Source: a bacterium (GTDB lineage: Bacteria; Patescibacteriota; Minisyncoccia; Moranbacterales; DUUL01). From it: a stretch of DNA of 12,421 nt. A program made the translations under genes and the position numbers. The stretch's first letter is position 1; each line of letters opens with the position of its first letter. Positions 1 through 6,255 of the stretch are shown piece after piece. The DNA is taken from assembly GCA_030626045.1 (NCBI GenBank), contig DAOUPS010000016.1, positions 1 through 12,421 on the forward strand, read 5' to 3'. A model generated the notes under the pieces. That model worked only from the letters and a program-made list of their open reading frames with translations, had not been told where the DNA came from and searched no databases.

Positions 1-2
1 AA

Positions 3-53
3 CAGAAACAGAAAGATATCGAAACAGCAAAAGCAAGTAAGAGTAAAGAGTAA
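3..53 (+). CDS. rpsS: Possible C-terminal tail of ribosomal protein S19 (partial)
   Basis: An open frame enters from the left edge and ends at TAA (51-53). It encodes 16 residues rich in Lys, Gln and Ser (QKQKDIETAKASKSKE). The case rests mainly on synteny, because rpsS normally sits directly before rplV, and on my recollection that S19 of CPR bacteria often has a low-complexity charged tail. No conserved S19 core is in the window. The other two forward frames are also open at the edge for a short way, so the frame choice is uncertain. Confidence 0.35.
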   Translation, partial: QKQKDIETAKASKSKE

Positions 54-60
54 AGATAAA

Positions 61-146
61 GGAACTGCTTCTAAACTAGCTTTCCTGCCTTGCCCTGCCT
101 GCCGATGAGGCAGAATGAGGCAAGGAGTTAGTTTGGCAGCAGTTCC
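61..146. repeat. Hairpin repeat family, copy 1 (upstream of rplV)
   Basis: This is an imperfect inverted repeat. The left end (61-80, ggaactgcttctaaactagc) pairs largely with the right end (127-146), whose reverse complement is ggaactgctgccaaactaac. An internal palindromic motif, ctgccgatgaggcag, lies at 99-113 and recurs exactly at 4137-4151. The right end stops 26 nt before the rplV start codon. Related copies lie at 3645-3683, 4121-4174 and 9654-9752. It could be a MITE/REP-like element or a leader hairpin. Confidence 0.75.
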
Positions 147-172
147 ATAACAATTTTGTTAATTGGCGGGAT

Positions 173-715
173 ATGAAAGTAAAAGTACAAGCACGACTCA
201 ACAATTTTAGGAGATCAGCGCAAAAAACCAGGCAATCCGGCTCTATTATCAAGGGACTGAATACCGCCGCCGCCGTACACCAGCTGGAGCATTCTCAAAA
301 AGGCGGTGCTGAGGCACTGAAAAAACTTCTCCGAAGCGCAATCGCCAATGCCGAGAATAATCATGATCTGGATAAGAGCAATTTGTATGTTTCCAATTTC
401 GTTGTTGAAGAAGGCAAGACATTGAAACGATGGAGGCCGCGAGCTTACGGAAGAGCGGCGCAGATTTTGAAGAGGACATGTAATGTTGTACTGACTCTGG
501 AAGAAATTAAAGAGGAGAAAAGCGAGAAAAGGGGCAAAAGCCATGCTAAAAAAGCCGTGAAACCGGAAAAGAAAGCGAAAGTCGAGAAAATTGAGGAAAA
601 GGAAGAAATTAAAAAGGACATACCGGCGCCGGTCGCGAAGAAGCTGGATCTTAAAAGGATACAGCCGTCGAAGGGAGCAACTGGGAAAAAAGTATTTCGC
701 CGCAAATCATTTTAA
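173..715 (+). CDS. rplV: 50S ribosomal protein L22 with a long charged C-terminal tail
   Basis: L22 binds 23S rRNA, and its extended beta-hairpin lines the peptide exit tunnel. The hairpin signature KRWRPRAYGR is visible at residues 85-94, and the core with the segment LLRSAIANAENN lies upstream at about 52-63. The core ends near residue 112. The remaining roughly 68 residues are rich in Lys and Glu and make the protein 180 aa, against about 110 for E. coli L22. The ATG at 173 gives the usual short N-terminus and has no recognisable Shine-Dalgarno. rpsC follows 18 nt after the stop. The tail is seen in the sequence; its role is unknown, and an RNA-binding extension is only a guess. Confidence 0.95.
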   Translation: MKVKVQARLNNFRRSAQKTRQSGSIIKGLNTAAAVHQLEHSQKGGAEALKKLLRSAIANAENNHDLDKSNLYVSNFVVEEGKTLKRWRPRAYGRAAQILKRTCNVVLTLEEIKEEKSEKRGKSHAKKAVKPEKKAKVEKIEEKEEIKKDIPAPVAKKLDLKRIQPSKGATGKKVFRRKSF

Positions 716-733
716 TAACACTAATTTTTATTT

Positions 734-1399
734 ATGGGACATAAGATAGATCCTCGGGGACTGCGAATTGGAATCAATAGGACTTGGAACTCCCGATGGT
801 ACAACAAGAAAAATTATAAAAAACTTCTCCAGCAGGATGTAATGATAGGCGAATATATTAGAAAAAGATTCAAGCATGCGTCAGTCTCCAATGTTGAAAC
901 GGAAAGAAGCGTTGCGAAAATACGAATTGTGATCCACACAAATAGTCCGGGAATGCTTATCGGGCGCGGCGGTAAAGGCCTGGAGGACCTGCGAAAGGAT
1001 ATTGAACGGAAGTTTCTATTCAATGAAAAGCTTCGAACGCAAATTGATGTGAATGAAGTAAGAACAATCGAGGAAAACGCGCAGCTGCTGGCGGATGATG
1101 CCGCGATGCAGCTGGAGAAAAGGATCTCTTTCCGCCGGGTGATGAAAACAATGATCAGTAAAGTAATGTATAACAGGAACGTGCTCGGAGTGAAGATCGA
1201 ACTATCGGGGCGGCTTGGCGGAGCGGAGATGTCACGAACAGAATGGCTTTCCCAAGGCAGTTTGCCATTGCATACGCTTAGAGCTAGCATAGATTTTGCG
1301 AAGGCGGTCGCCTATACGACATATGGAACAATCGGAGTGAAAGTATGGCTTAATAAGAAAATCGAAGAAGATTCGGGTAATAATAAGCAGCAGAATTAA
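734..1399 (+). CDS. rpsC: 30S ribosomal protein S3
   Basis: S3 sits at the mRNA entry site of the small subunit and helps unwind mRNA. The N-terminal MGHKIDPRGLRIG is typical. A type II KH domain carries the GRGG loop at residues 77-80, and the C-terminal domain has the family signature SGRLGGAEMSRTEW at 158-171. The length of 221 aa is normal. The start codon follows an A/T-rich stretch with no Shine-Dalgarno. It lies between rplV and rplP as in the canonical S10 operon, with a 20-nt gap to rplP. Confidence 0.97.
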   Translation: MGHKIDPRGLRIGINRTWNSRWYNKKNYKKLLQQDVMIGEYIRKRFKHASVSNVETERSVAKIRIVIHTNSPGMLIGRGGKGLEDLRKDIERKFLFNEKLRTQIDVNEVRTIEENAQLLADDAAMQLEKRISFRRVMKTMISKVMYNRNVLGVKIELSGRLGGAEMSRTEWLSQGSLPLHTLRASIDFAKAVAYTTYGTIGVKVWLNKKIEEDSGNNKQQN

Positions 1400-1419
1400 T
1401 TGTTTACACGGCAAAAGTT

Positions 1420-1830
1420 ATGTTAATGCCAAAGAAAGTAAAACATAGAAAGATGCACAGAGGAGGGAAGTTTTCCGGAAAGGCTTGCAGAGGACATGCA
1501 ATTTCGTTTGGCAGTTATGGAATAAAAACGCTGACTCACGGCATGATCAACTCTCGGGAGATCGAAGCGGCTCGGCGGGCCATAACGAGATATGTCCAGC
1601 GTGGAGGAAAGATCTGGATTCGAATTTTTCCCGACCACTCATTTACTCAAAAAGGAGCTGAGGTTCCGATGGGAAAAGGCAAGGGATCTCCGGAATATTT
1701 TGTGGCAAAAGTAAAGCCCGGGCGTATTTTATTCGAAATGGATGGTATTCCGGAAGATGTCGCACGGCAAGCCCTTAAGCTTGGTTCAGACAAATTAAGC
1801 GTTAAAACGAAGTTCGTAAAGAGCAAATAG
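1420..1830 (+). CDS. rplP: 50S ribosomal protein L16
   Basis: L16 organises the A-site tRNA region of 23S rRNA. The start MLMPKKVKHRKMHRG matches the family pattern, which favours the ATG at 1420 over the in-frame ATG at 1426. The conserved GKGKG loop is at residues 85-89 and the length (136 aa) is normal. The residue matching the arginine of the E. coli VRMGKGKG motif (Arg81, the hydroxylation site) is proline here (VPMGKGKG). The gene ends with TAG. An 87-nt spacer to rpmC holds only a weak 4-bp stem (tgag/ctca). Confidence 0.97.
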   Translation: MLMPKKVKHRKMHRGGKFSGKACRGHAISFGSYGIKTLTHGMINSREIEAARRAITRYVQRGGKIWIRIFPDHSFTQKGAEVPMGKGKGSPEYFVAKVKPGRILFEMDGIPEDVARQALKLGSDKLSVKTKFVKSK

Positions 1831-1917
1831 GGAATAGCCAAAGGGATTACAAGAAGGAAATGAGCCTTCGACTCAATTCGGGGCGGCAAAGGAATAAGCA
1901 AATTAATTAATTGAGCG

Positions 1918-2100
1918 ATGAAAGCGAAAGAAATTAACAACAAAAGCCGGGAAGAGCTCCAGGAGATTCTCAAGGAAAAAAAGGCCAAACTTGTCCAGCT
2001 AAGATTTGAAATGACTTCACGCCAATTGAAAGATTACGCGCGAATTAAAATGACCAGAAAGACTATCGCGCGCATAATGACTAGACTCAAAGTTAACTAA
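1918..2100 (+). CDS. rpmC: 50S ribosomal protein L29
   Basis: L29 is a small helical-hairpin protein next to the peptide exit site, close to where trigger factor and SRP dock. The 60-residue product has the two-helix pattern, with the segment AKLVQLRFEMTSRQLKD followed by a basic segment and the conserved ARIMTRL end. The length is normal. rpsQ begins 6 nt after the stop, so the two are very likely translated from the same message. No Shine-Dalgarno is visible before the ATG (ttgagcgatg). Confidence 0.93.
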   Translation: MKAKEINNKSREELQEILKEKKAKLVQLRFEMTSRQLKDYARIKMTRKTIARIMTRLKVN

Positions 2101-2106
2101 TAAGCT

Positions 2107-2376
2107 ATGCATATGGACCAGAGACCATCTGAAAAAAAGATAAAGGCATCAGGAAGGAAGAAAGGAATTGTTGTAAGCGATGCAATGGATAAAACAGCTG
2201 TTGTTGAAGTGGTGATGATAAAGACGCTCAAGAAATATCACAAGAAATATCGAGATACGAAGCGCTATAACGTCCATGATGAAACTAATTCGGCCAAGGT
2301 TGGGGATTTAGTTCATTTTGAAGAGTGCCATCCGTTGAGTAAGACAAAAAAGTGGAGAATTATTGAAAAAAGATAG
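2107..2376 (+). CDS. rpsQ: 30S ribosomal protein S17
   Basis: S17 is a primary 16S rRNA-binding protein with an OB fold. Diagnostic stretches are GIVVSDAMDKTAVVEV, the basic KKYHKKYRDTKRYNVHDE region, and VGDLVHFEECHPLSKTKKW near the C-terminus. The product is 89 aa, normal for the family. The start is slightly ambiguous: ATG at 2107 or the in-frame ATG at 2113 (MDQRPSEKK). Neither has a Shine-Dalgarno. rplN follows after 12 nt. Confidence 0.95.
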   Translation: MHMDQRPSEKKIKASGRKKGIVVSDAMDKTAVVEVVMIKTLKKYHKKYRDTKRYNVHDETNSAKVGDLVHFEECHPLSKTKKWRIIEKR

Positions 2377-2388
2377 TCCGTCAACATT

Positions 2389-2754
2389 ATGATACAAGCA
2401 CAGACAAAATTGAAAGTAGCTGACAATTCAGGAGCAAAAGTTATCCAGTGCTTCAAGGTTCTTGGCGGTTCTCGCAGGAGATATGCCCGGGTTGGCGATA
2501 TTATCGTTGCTTCAGTCAAGGAATCTGAACCGCGCGGGAGCGTAAAAAAGAAGGAAAAAGTAAGGGCTGTTATTGTGCGCCAAAAAAAGCCTATTCGCAG
2601 AAAAGACGGTTCATACATTGTTTTTGATGAAAACGCGGCGGTTATTATTGATGGAACAGAGCTGAAAGGCACGCGTATTTTTGGCCCGATTGCCCGTGAA
2701 GTCAGAGAGGCGGGATTTATTAAAATTGTTTCTTTGGCTGAAGAAGTTTTCTAA
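2389..2754 (+). CDS. rplN: 50S ribosomal protein L14
   Basis: L14 is a conserved 23S rRNA-binding protein at the subunit interface (bridge B8). The product (121 aa) starts MIQAQTKLKVADNSGAK and carries the family signatures ADNSGAK and the IVRQKKPIRRKDGSYIVFDENA region. It ends with the typical FIKIVSLAEEVF. Length and order (S17-L14-L24) are canonical. The 36-nt spacer to rplX is A/T-rich and shows no distinct signal. Confidence 0.97.
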   Translation: MIQAQTKLKVADNSGAKVIQCFKVLGGSRRRYARVGDIIVASVKESEPRGSVKKKEKVRAVIVRQKKPIRRKDGSYIVFDENAAVIIDGTELKGTRIFGPIAREVREAGFIKIVSLAEEVF

Positions 2755-2790
2755 TTAATATTAAGCGGCTATTCTATAAATTGATTTGCC

Positions 2791-3096
2791 ATGAAAATAA
2801 AGAAAGGCGACCAAGTTAAAATACTCAGCGGCAAGGACCGTGGAAAAACAGGGAAAGTATTAAGAGTATTGCCAAAAGAGGGGAAGGTTGTTGTAGAAAA
2901 AATTAACTTGGTCAAGAAGCATCGTCGTGCACGCCATCAAGGCGAGAGAAGCGAACGAATATCAGCGCCCGCTCCGATCAATGTTTCAAACATTCAGCTG
3001 ATATGTTTGAAATGCGGAAAACCGACAAGGATCGGAGTAAAAATGATCGAGGGGAAAAAGACAAGGGCATGCACAAAATGCAAGGCTGAGATTTAA
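2791..3096 (+). CDS. rplX: 50S ribosomal protein L24, zinc-ribbon form
   Basis: L24 is an assembly-initiator protein binding the 5' end of 23S rRNA. The KOW motif covers about residues 4-30 (GDQVKILSGKDRGKTGKV). The C-terminal half has two cysteine pairs, C72-x2-C75 and C94-x2-C97, which probably bind zinc as in other four-cysteine L24 proteins. The length (101 aa) is normal. The start lacks a Shine-Dalgarno (ttgatttgccatg). It is followed 15 nt later by rplE. Confidence 0.96.
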   Translation: MKIKKGDQVKILSGKDRGKTGKVLRVLPKEGKVVVEKINLVKKHRRARHQGERSERISAPAPINVSNIQLICLKCGKPTRIGVKMIEGKKTRACTKCKAEI

Positions 3097-3111
3097 TAGA
3101 TAGATCAACTT

Positions 3112-3663
3112 ATGAACGCACTTGAGAAACAATATAAAGAAGTCGTAGTACGCCGGATGATGGACAAATTTGGATATAAGAATCCTATGGCAGTTCCGGG
3201 AATTGAGAAAATTTCGATAAATGCCGGTCTTTCACGCGCGCAAAAAAACTCAGAGTTTATTAATGATGTGACGAATGATATTAAAATGATCACCGGTCAA
3301 GCGCCCGTATTTACGAAAGCGCGAAAAGCAATTTCAGGCTTCAAAATTCGAGAGGGACAGAACATTGGGCTGATTGCAACTCTTCGAGGCAAACGCATGT
3401 GGGATTTTGCTTACAAATTTATTGGGGCGACAATTCCCCGCATGAAAGATTTTCGAGGCATTTCTTCAGCTTCGTTCGATCAGCAGGGGAATCTTAGCAT
3501 CGGAATCAAAGAACAGCTGATTTTTCCGGAGATCTCTTCGGATGACGCCAATACGATCTTTGAATTACAAGTAAACATTACGACTTCGGCGGATTCGAAA
3601 GAAAAAGGAGTTTCATTGTTAAAACATTTGGGCTTTCCCATTAAGGAGCTGTCTCCAAACTAG
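3112..3663 (+). CDS. rplE: 50S ribosomal protein L5; its 3' end lies inside a repeat
   Basis: L5 binds 5S rRNA and contacts the P-site tRNA. The product (183 aa) has the family regions GIEKISINAGLS (residues 30-41), the TGQAPVFTKARKAISGFKIREG segment and a typical C-terminal LLKHLGFP. The final codons and the TAG stop (3661-3663) fall within a hairpin-repeat copy that starts at 3645. The last residues (ELSPN) may therefore derive from that element and not from the ancestral gene. The next gene is rpsH and not the usual rpsN. Confidence 0.96.
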   Translation: MNALEKQYKEVVVRRMMDKFGYKNPMAVPGIEKISINAGLSRAQKNSEFINDVTNDIKMITGQAPVFTKARKAISGFKIREGQNIGLIATLRGKRMWDFAYKFIGATIPRMKDFRGISSASFDQQGNLSIGIKEQLIFPEISSDDANTIFELQVNITTSADSKEKGVSLLKHLGFPIKELSPN

Positions 3664-3683
3664 CTCCTTGCCTCATTGGCAGG
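3645..3683. repeat. Hairpin repeat family, copy 2 (partial, overlaps the end of rplE)
   Basis: Read on the + strand, this segment matches the reverse complement of the right half of copy 1 (positions 146 back to 114) at 28 of 33 positions, including ccaaacta, ctccttgcctcatt and the gga end. No second terminus is evident downstream, so it looks like a truncated copy. It supplies the last codons and the stop of rplE. It ends 44 nt before the rpsH start, unlike the 24-27 nt of the other copies. Confidence 0.7.
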
Positions 3684-3727
3684 AACCGCCGCATAAAGAA
3701 TAATTAAACATTTACTTTTTCCATCTT

Positions 3728-4120
3728 ATGAGCCTTGATCAAATTGCAGATATGCTTACCAGAATTAGAAACGCGCAATGCAAGGGCAAGCTTGATGTAG
3801 CTATGCCGGCGTCAAATTTTAAACTCGCCTTGTCCACGCTTTTGTGTGAAAATGGATATGTGGAACAAGTATCGATCTTTTCCGAAGGAAATAAGAAATA
3901 TATCCGGCTGCGATTAAAGTATACAGATAGTGTTCCGGCAATAAAAGCGATTAAAAGAGTCAGTAAACAAGGGCAGAGAATTTATGTCGGATGCGGCGAG
4001 ATCCCGTGGGTTAAAAATGGCTTTGGCATCGCTGTTATTTCGACATCGAAAGGCGTTTTAACAGATAAGCAAGCTCGAAAATTCGGTGTTGGCGGGGAAG
4101 TGATCTGTGAGTTGTGGTAA
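3728..4120 (+). CDS. rpsH: 30S ribosomal protein S8
   Basis: S8 binds the central domain of 16S rRNA and in E. coli is the autogenous regulator of the spc operon. The start MSLDQIADMLTRIRNAQ and the end GVGGEVICELW are typical, and the 130-aa length is normal. It sits directly after rplE and before rpsN, the reverse of the usual rpsN-rpsH order. The upstream spacer (3664-3727) contains the rest of repeat copy 2 and an A/T-rich stretch without a Shine-Dalgarno. I did not find an obvious S8-site mimic. Confidence 0.97.
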   Translation: MSLDQIADMLTRIRNAQCKGKLDVAMPASNFKLALSTLLCENGYVEQVSIFSEGNKKYIRLRLKYTDSVPAIKAIKRVSKQGQRIYVGCGEIPWVKNGFGIAVISTSKGVLTDKQARKFGVGGEVICELW

Positions 4121-4174
4121 TAATTCCAACGCCTGTCTGCCGATGAGGCAGAAAGCTAGCTTGGAAACAATCCC
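4121..4174. repeat. Hairpin repeat family, copy 3 (between rpsH and rpsN)
   Basis: The copy begins right after the rpsH stop. The palindromic core ctgccgatgaggcag (4137-4151) is identical to positions 99-113 of copy 1. The right end (4155-4174) reads gctagcttggaaacaatccc; its reverse complement extended to 24 bases matches the left end of copy 1 at 19 of 24. The left end (attccaacgc) is only weakly complementary to it. The right end stops 24 nt before the rpsN ATG. Confidence 0.7.
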
Positions 4175-4198
4175 ATTATTAATAAGCATTTTGACCAT

Positions 4199-4384
4199 AT
4201 GGCTAAGAAATCAGTAATAATACGTGCGCAGAAAAAACCGAAGTATTCAACACGCCAGGTGAACCGTTGCTGGAAGTGCGGAAGAAAACATGGATACATG
4301 AGAGAATTTGGTTTGTGCAGGATATGTTTTCGTGAATTAGCCTCAAAAGGCTCGATTCCCGGCGTACGCAGATCAAGTTGGTAA
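4199..4384 (+). CDS. rpsN: 30S ribosomal protein S14, zinc-binding (type Z)
   Basis: S14 is a small protein of the 30S head. At 61 aa it is the short zinc form, with C24-x2-C27 and C40-x2-C43 as the probable zinc ligands and the conserved end GSIPGVRRSSW. The usual place is between rplE and rpsH; here it follows rpsH. It is bracketed by repeat copy 3 (24 nt upstream) and a 327-nt palindrome-rich spacer downstream. That setting suggests it was moved, or its neighbourhood rearranged, through the repeats (inference). The start has no Shine-Dalgarno (gaccatatg). Confidence 0.97.
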   Translation: MAKKSVIIRAQKKPKYSTRQVNRCWKCGRKHGYMREFGLCRICFRELASKGSIPGVRRSSW

Positions 4385-4429
4385 GATCCGAATATTATTT
4401 AAGAGCAGTCCTGCGATCTAGAGTAATAA

Positions 4430-4499
4430 GGAATTGTTCTCAACTGTTGTTTCATAACGAAATTTCAGAATTTCAGCGGAAAGAGTGTTCGAGAACAGT
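4430..4499. repeat. Inverted repeat in the rpsN-rplF spacer (possible degenerate repeat copy)
   Basis: Positions 4433-4444 pair with 4487-4499: tgttctc with gagaaca, then aac with gtt across a one-base bulge. The left arm (4430-4445, ggaattgttctcaact) resembles the terminal sequence of the hairpin repeat family (ggaattgcttccaaact), so it may be a decayed fifth copy. A tandem duplication of aatttcag lies in the loop (4461-4476). The rest of 4385-4429 shows only gcag-tc-ctgc at 4405-4414. Confidence 0.4.
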
Positions 4500-4510
4500 C
4501 TTTCATACTA

Positions 4511-4671
4511 ATACCATCTCTAACTAACCAATACCCACCAAGCCTTGTAAGTTTCAATTTATACTTGCTTCGAAAAGTTCAATGATACCCCGGTATCACT
4601 TCACTTTTCTCAACGGCGTCTAAATTGAAATTTACCGCGACTTATGAGTCATGGTTAGTTAGAGATGGTAT
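4511..4671. repeat. Large nested inverted repeat upstream of rplF
   Basis: A perfect 20-bp inverted repeat (4511-4530, ataccatctctaactaacca, against 4652-4671) encloses further nested pairings. These are 4544-4551 with 4641-4648 (8 bp, two G-U), 4552-4561 with 4621-4630 (10 bp, perfect), and 4572-4589 with 4592-4609 (18 positions, three mismatches) around the dyad gatacc/ggtatc. As RNA this would form a long branched-free rod with internal loops. I recognise no known RNA family. It may be a MITE-like insertion or an operon-internal regulatory structure. Confidence 0.8.
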
Positions 4672-4674
4672 AAG
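4666..4674 (+). promoter_or_regulatory. Possible extended -10 promoter upstream of rplF
   Basis: TG at 4666-4667, one base, then TATAAG at 4669-4674 resembles an extended -10 element. The expected -35 position (about 4646-4651, gagtca) is poor. Transcription would start about 30 nt before the rplF ATG. It overlaps the right arm of the large inverted repeat, so it may be coincidental. Confidence 0.2.
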
Positions 4675-4711
4675 ATATAACCAAGAATTTTATTTCTATA
4701 ACCAACCAGAA

Positions 4712-5254
4712 ATGTCTCGAATTGGAAAAACACCTATAACCATGCCCGATAGCGTCAGCGCCGCAATTAGTGATCGGGTAATTGAAGTCAAAGGCCCCAA
4801 AGGAACTGTTTCTCATGATTTTGGCTATGAAGTTGATGTGCAGATCAACGGTAAAGAAATTATTTTCACCAAAAAAACCAATACGCGTTTAGCGCAGGCT
4901 TTATGGGGAACAACCCGGGCTCTTGTGCAAAATATGATCTTAGGCGTAACTGAAGGATTTAAAAAAGAACTGGAGCTTCATGGTGTTGGATATAAAATGG
5001 TATTGCAGGGGAAGAAGCTTGTTTTAAATCTCGGGTTTTCCCACACGATCGAAGTCGAAATTTCGGAAGGACTAAATGTATCGATCAATAAGAATGTGCT
5101 GACAGTTGAAGGCCTTGATAAACAGAGGGTTGGGCAGCTCGCGGCGGAAATAAGGGCATTACGTAAAGTCGAACCGTATAAAGGAAAAGGATTTCGATAT
5201 GTCGGCGAGCAATTTATTAAAAAAGAGGGAAAACGTGTTGTGGGCACCGAATAA
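4712..5254 (+). CDS. rplF: 50S ribosomal protein L6
   Basis: L6 has two related RNA-binding domains and sits near the GTPase centre. I start it at the ATG at 4712, because the family begins MSRIGKTPI. The frame is open upstream to a TTG at 4625, but those 29 residues run through the right arm of an inverted repeat and do not resemble L6. The product is 180 aa, normal, with the second-domain signature GVGYKMVLQGKKLVLNLGFSH and the end segment EPYKGKGFRYVGE. A spacer of 327 nt separates it from rpsN, exceptional in this tight cluster, so it may have its own promoter. Confidence 0.96.
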   Translation: MSRIGKTPITMPDSVSAAISDRVIEVKGPKGTVSHDFGYEVDVQINGKEIIFTKKTNTRLAQALWGTTRALVQNMILGVTEGFKKELELHGVGYKMVLQGKKLVLNLGFSHTIEVEISEGLNVSINKNVLTVEGLDKQRVGQLAAEIRALRKVEPYKGKGFRYVGEQFIKKEGKRVVGTE

Positions 5255-5277
5255 CTTTGAAAAATAATATCTAAGAT

Positions 5278-5625
5278 ATGAAGAAGAGTCGAAACAAACT
5301 GCGAATACACAGAAAACGAAGAATTCGAAAAAGGGTTTCAGGCGCTTCAAGGCGGCCTCGGCTCTGCGTATTTCGAAGCAATCGAATTATTTATGCTCAA
5401 CTAATTGATGATGTTAAAGGTGTTACTTTAGCTGAAGCTGATTCAAGACAGTTTAAAAAGGGCGGTTTTTCTGTTGACGAAGCAAAAGAAATTGGAAAAA
5501 TAATCGCAAAAAAGGCCAAACAGCTGAAACTTAATAAAGTTGTGTTTGATCGCGGTGGATATAAATATCATGGGAAAGTAAAGGCGTTAGCTGAAGGAGC
5601 ACACAAAGCAGGATTGCAATTTTAA
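5278..5625 (+). CDS. rplR: 50S ribosomal protein L18
   Basis: L18 binds 5S rRNA together with L5 and docks it on the central protuberance. The basic N-terminus (KLRIHRKRRIRKRVSG), the RPRLCVFRSNRIIYAQLIDD core and the C-terminal FDRGGYKYHGKVKALAEGAH (residues 90-109) are family signatures. The length (115 aa) is normal. It begins 23 nt after rplF and ends 25 nt before rpsE. The start atctaagatatg has no clear Shine-Dalgarno. Confidence 0.96.
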   Translation: MKKSRNKLRIHRKRRIRKRVSGASRRPRLCVFRSNRIIYAQLIDDVKGVTLAEADSRQFKKGGFSVDEAKEIGKIIAKKAKQLKLNKVVFDRGGYKYHGKVKALAEGAHKAGLQF

Positions 5626-5650
5626 TATTTATCATTAGCTTGCTTGAAAT

Positions 5651-6238
5651 ATGGCAACAGAAAAAAATCAGAGAAAATTTACGCGAAAAAAGAGGCGTTT
5701 TGGAAGAAACGAGAGGCCTGAATATGACCAAAAACTGCTTGATCTTGCCCGAGTAACACGTGTCGTAAAGGGCGGACGGCGATTTTCGTTTCGTGCGTCG
5801 GTTGTTATTGGGAACAGAAAGGGAAAAGTCGGATTTGGTGTTGCCAAGGGTCCTGATGTTTCCGGTGCGATCGGAAAAGCGGTTACGGCGGCAAAAAAGA
5901 ATATGATTATTGTAAAACGGACGAATACGTCGATTGCTTTTGACGTGAGGGAAAAATATGGAGCCGCGAAAGTATTGATCAGACCTGCCAAAGAAGGATG
6001 GGGAATAGTTGCCGGAGGAGCAATGCGCGCTGTAGTTGAATTGGCTGGCATTAAAGATATCGTTGCCAAGTCGCTCGGATCGTCCAATAAGATCAATGTC
6101 GCACGCGCAACAATGAAAGCGCTTTCCAAGCTTGATCAATCGATGACAAAAATGAATATTGTCAAGGACAGAGCCAAGCCGGGGGACATGAGATCTAAGG
6201 AAGACGGACAAAACAATAAAAAACAGGGCAGCCAATAA
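5651..6238 (+). CDS. rpsE: 30S ribosomal protein S5
   Basis: S5 shapes the mRNA entry channel and affects decoding fidelity. The S5 N-terminal double-stranded-RNA-binding-like domain includes RVTRVVKGGRRFSF (residues 34-47) and the following GNRKGKVGFGVAKGPDV. The C-terminal domain has GIVAGGAMRAVVELAGIKD and the SLGSSNKINVARATMKAL helix (141-158). At 195 aa it is slightly long, with a charged Asn/Gln/Lys tail. rplO follows after 17 nt; rpmD, which usually lies between them, is absent. Confidence 0.97.
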   Translation: MATEKNQRKFTRKKRRFGRNERPEYDQKLLDLARVTRVVKGGRRFSFRASVVIGNRKGKVGFGVAKGPDVSGAIGKAVTAAKKNMIIVKRTNTSIAFDVREKYGAAKVLIRPAKEGWGIVAGGAMRAVVELAGIKDIVAKSLGSSNKINVARATMKALSKLDQSMTKMNIVKDRAKPGDMRSKEDGQNNKKQGSQ

Positions 6239-6255
6239 TATTTTAAGCATATGAA

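Noticed and set aside
4511..4671. Integron attC site
   Set aside because: The arms lack the RYYYAAC and GTTRRRY core pair, and no integrase or cassette gene is near.
4625..4711. N-terminal extension of rplF from a TTG start
   Set aside because: The 29 extra residues do not look like L6, cross the right arm of an inverted repeat, and the family starts at MSRIGK (4712).
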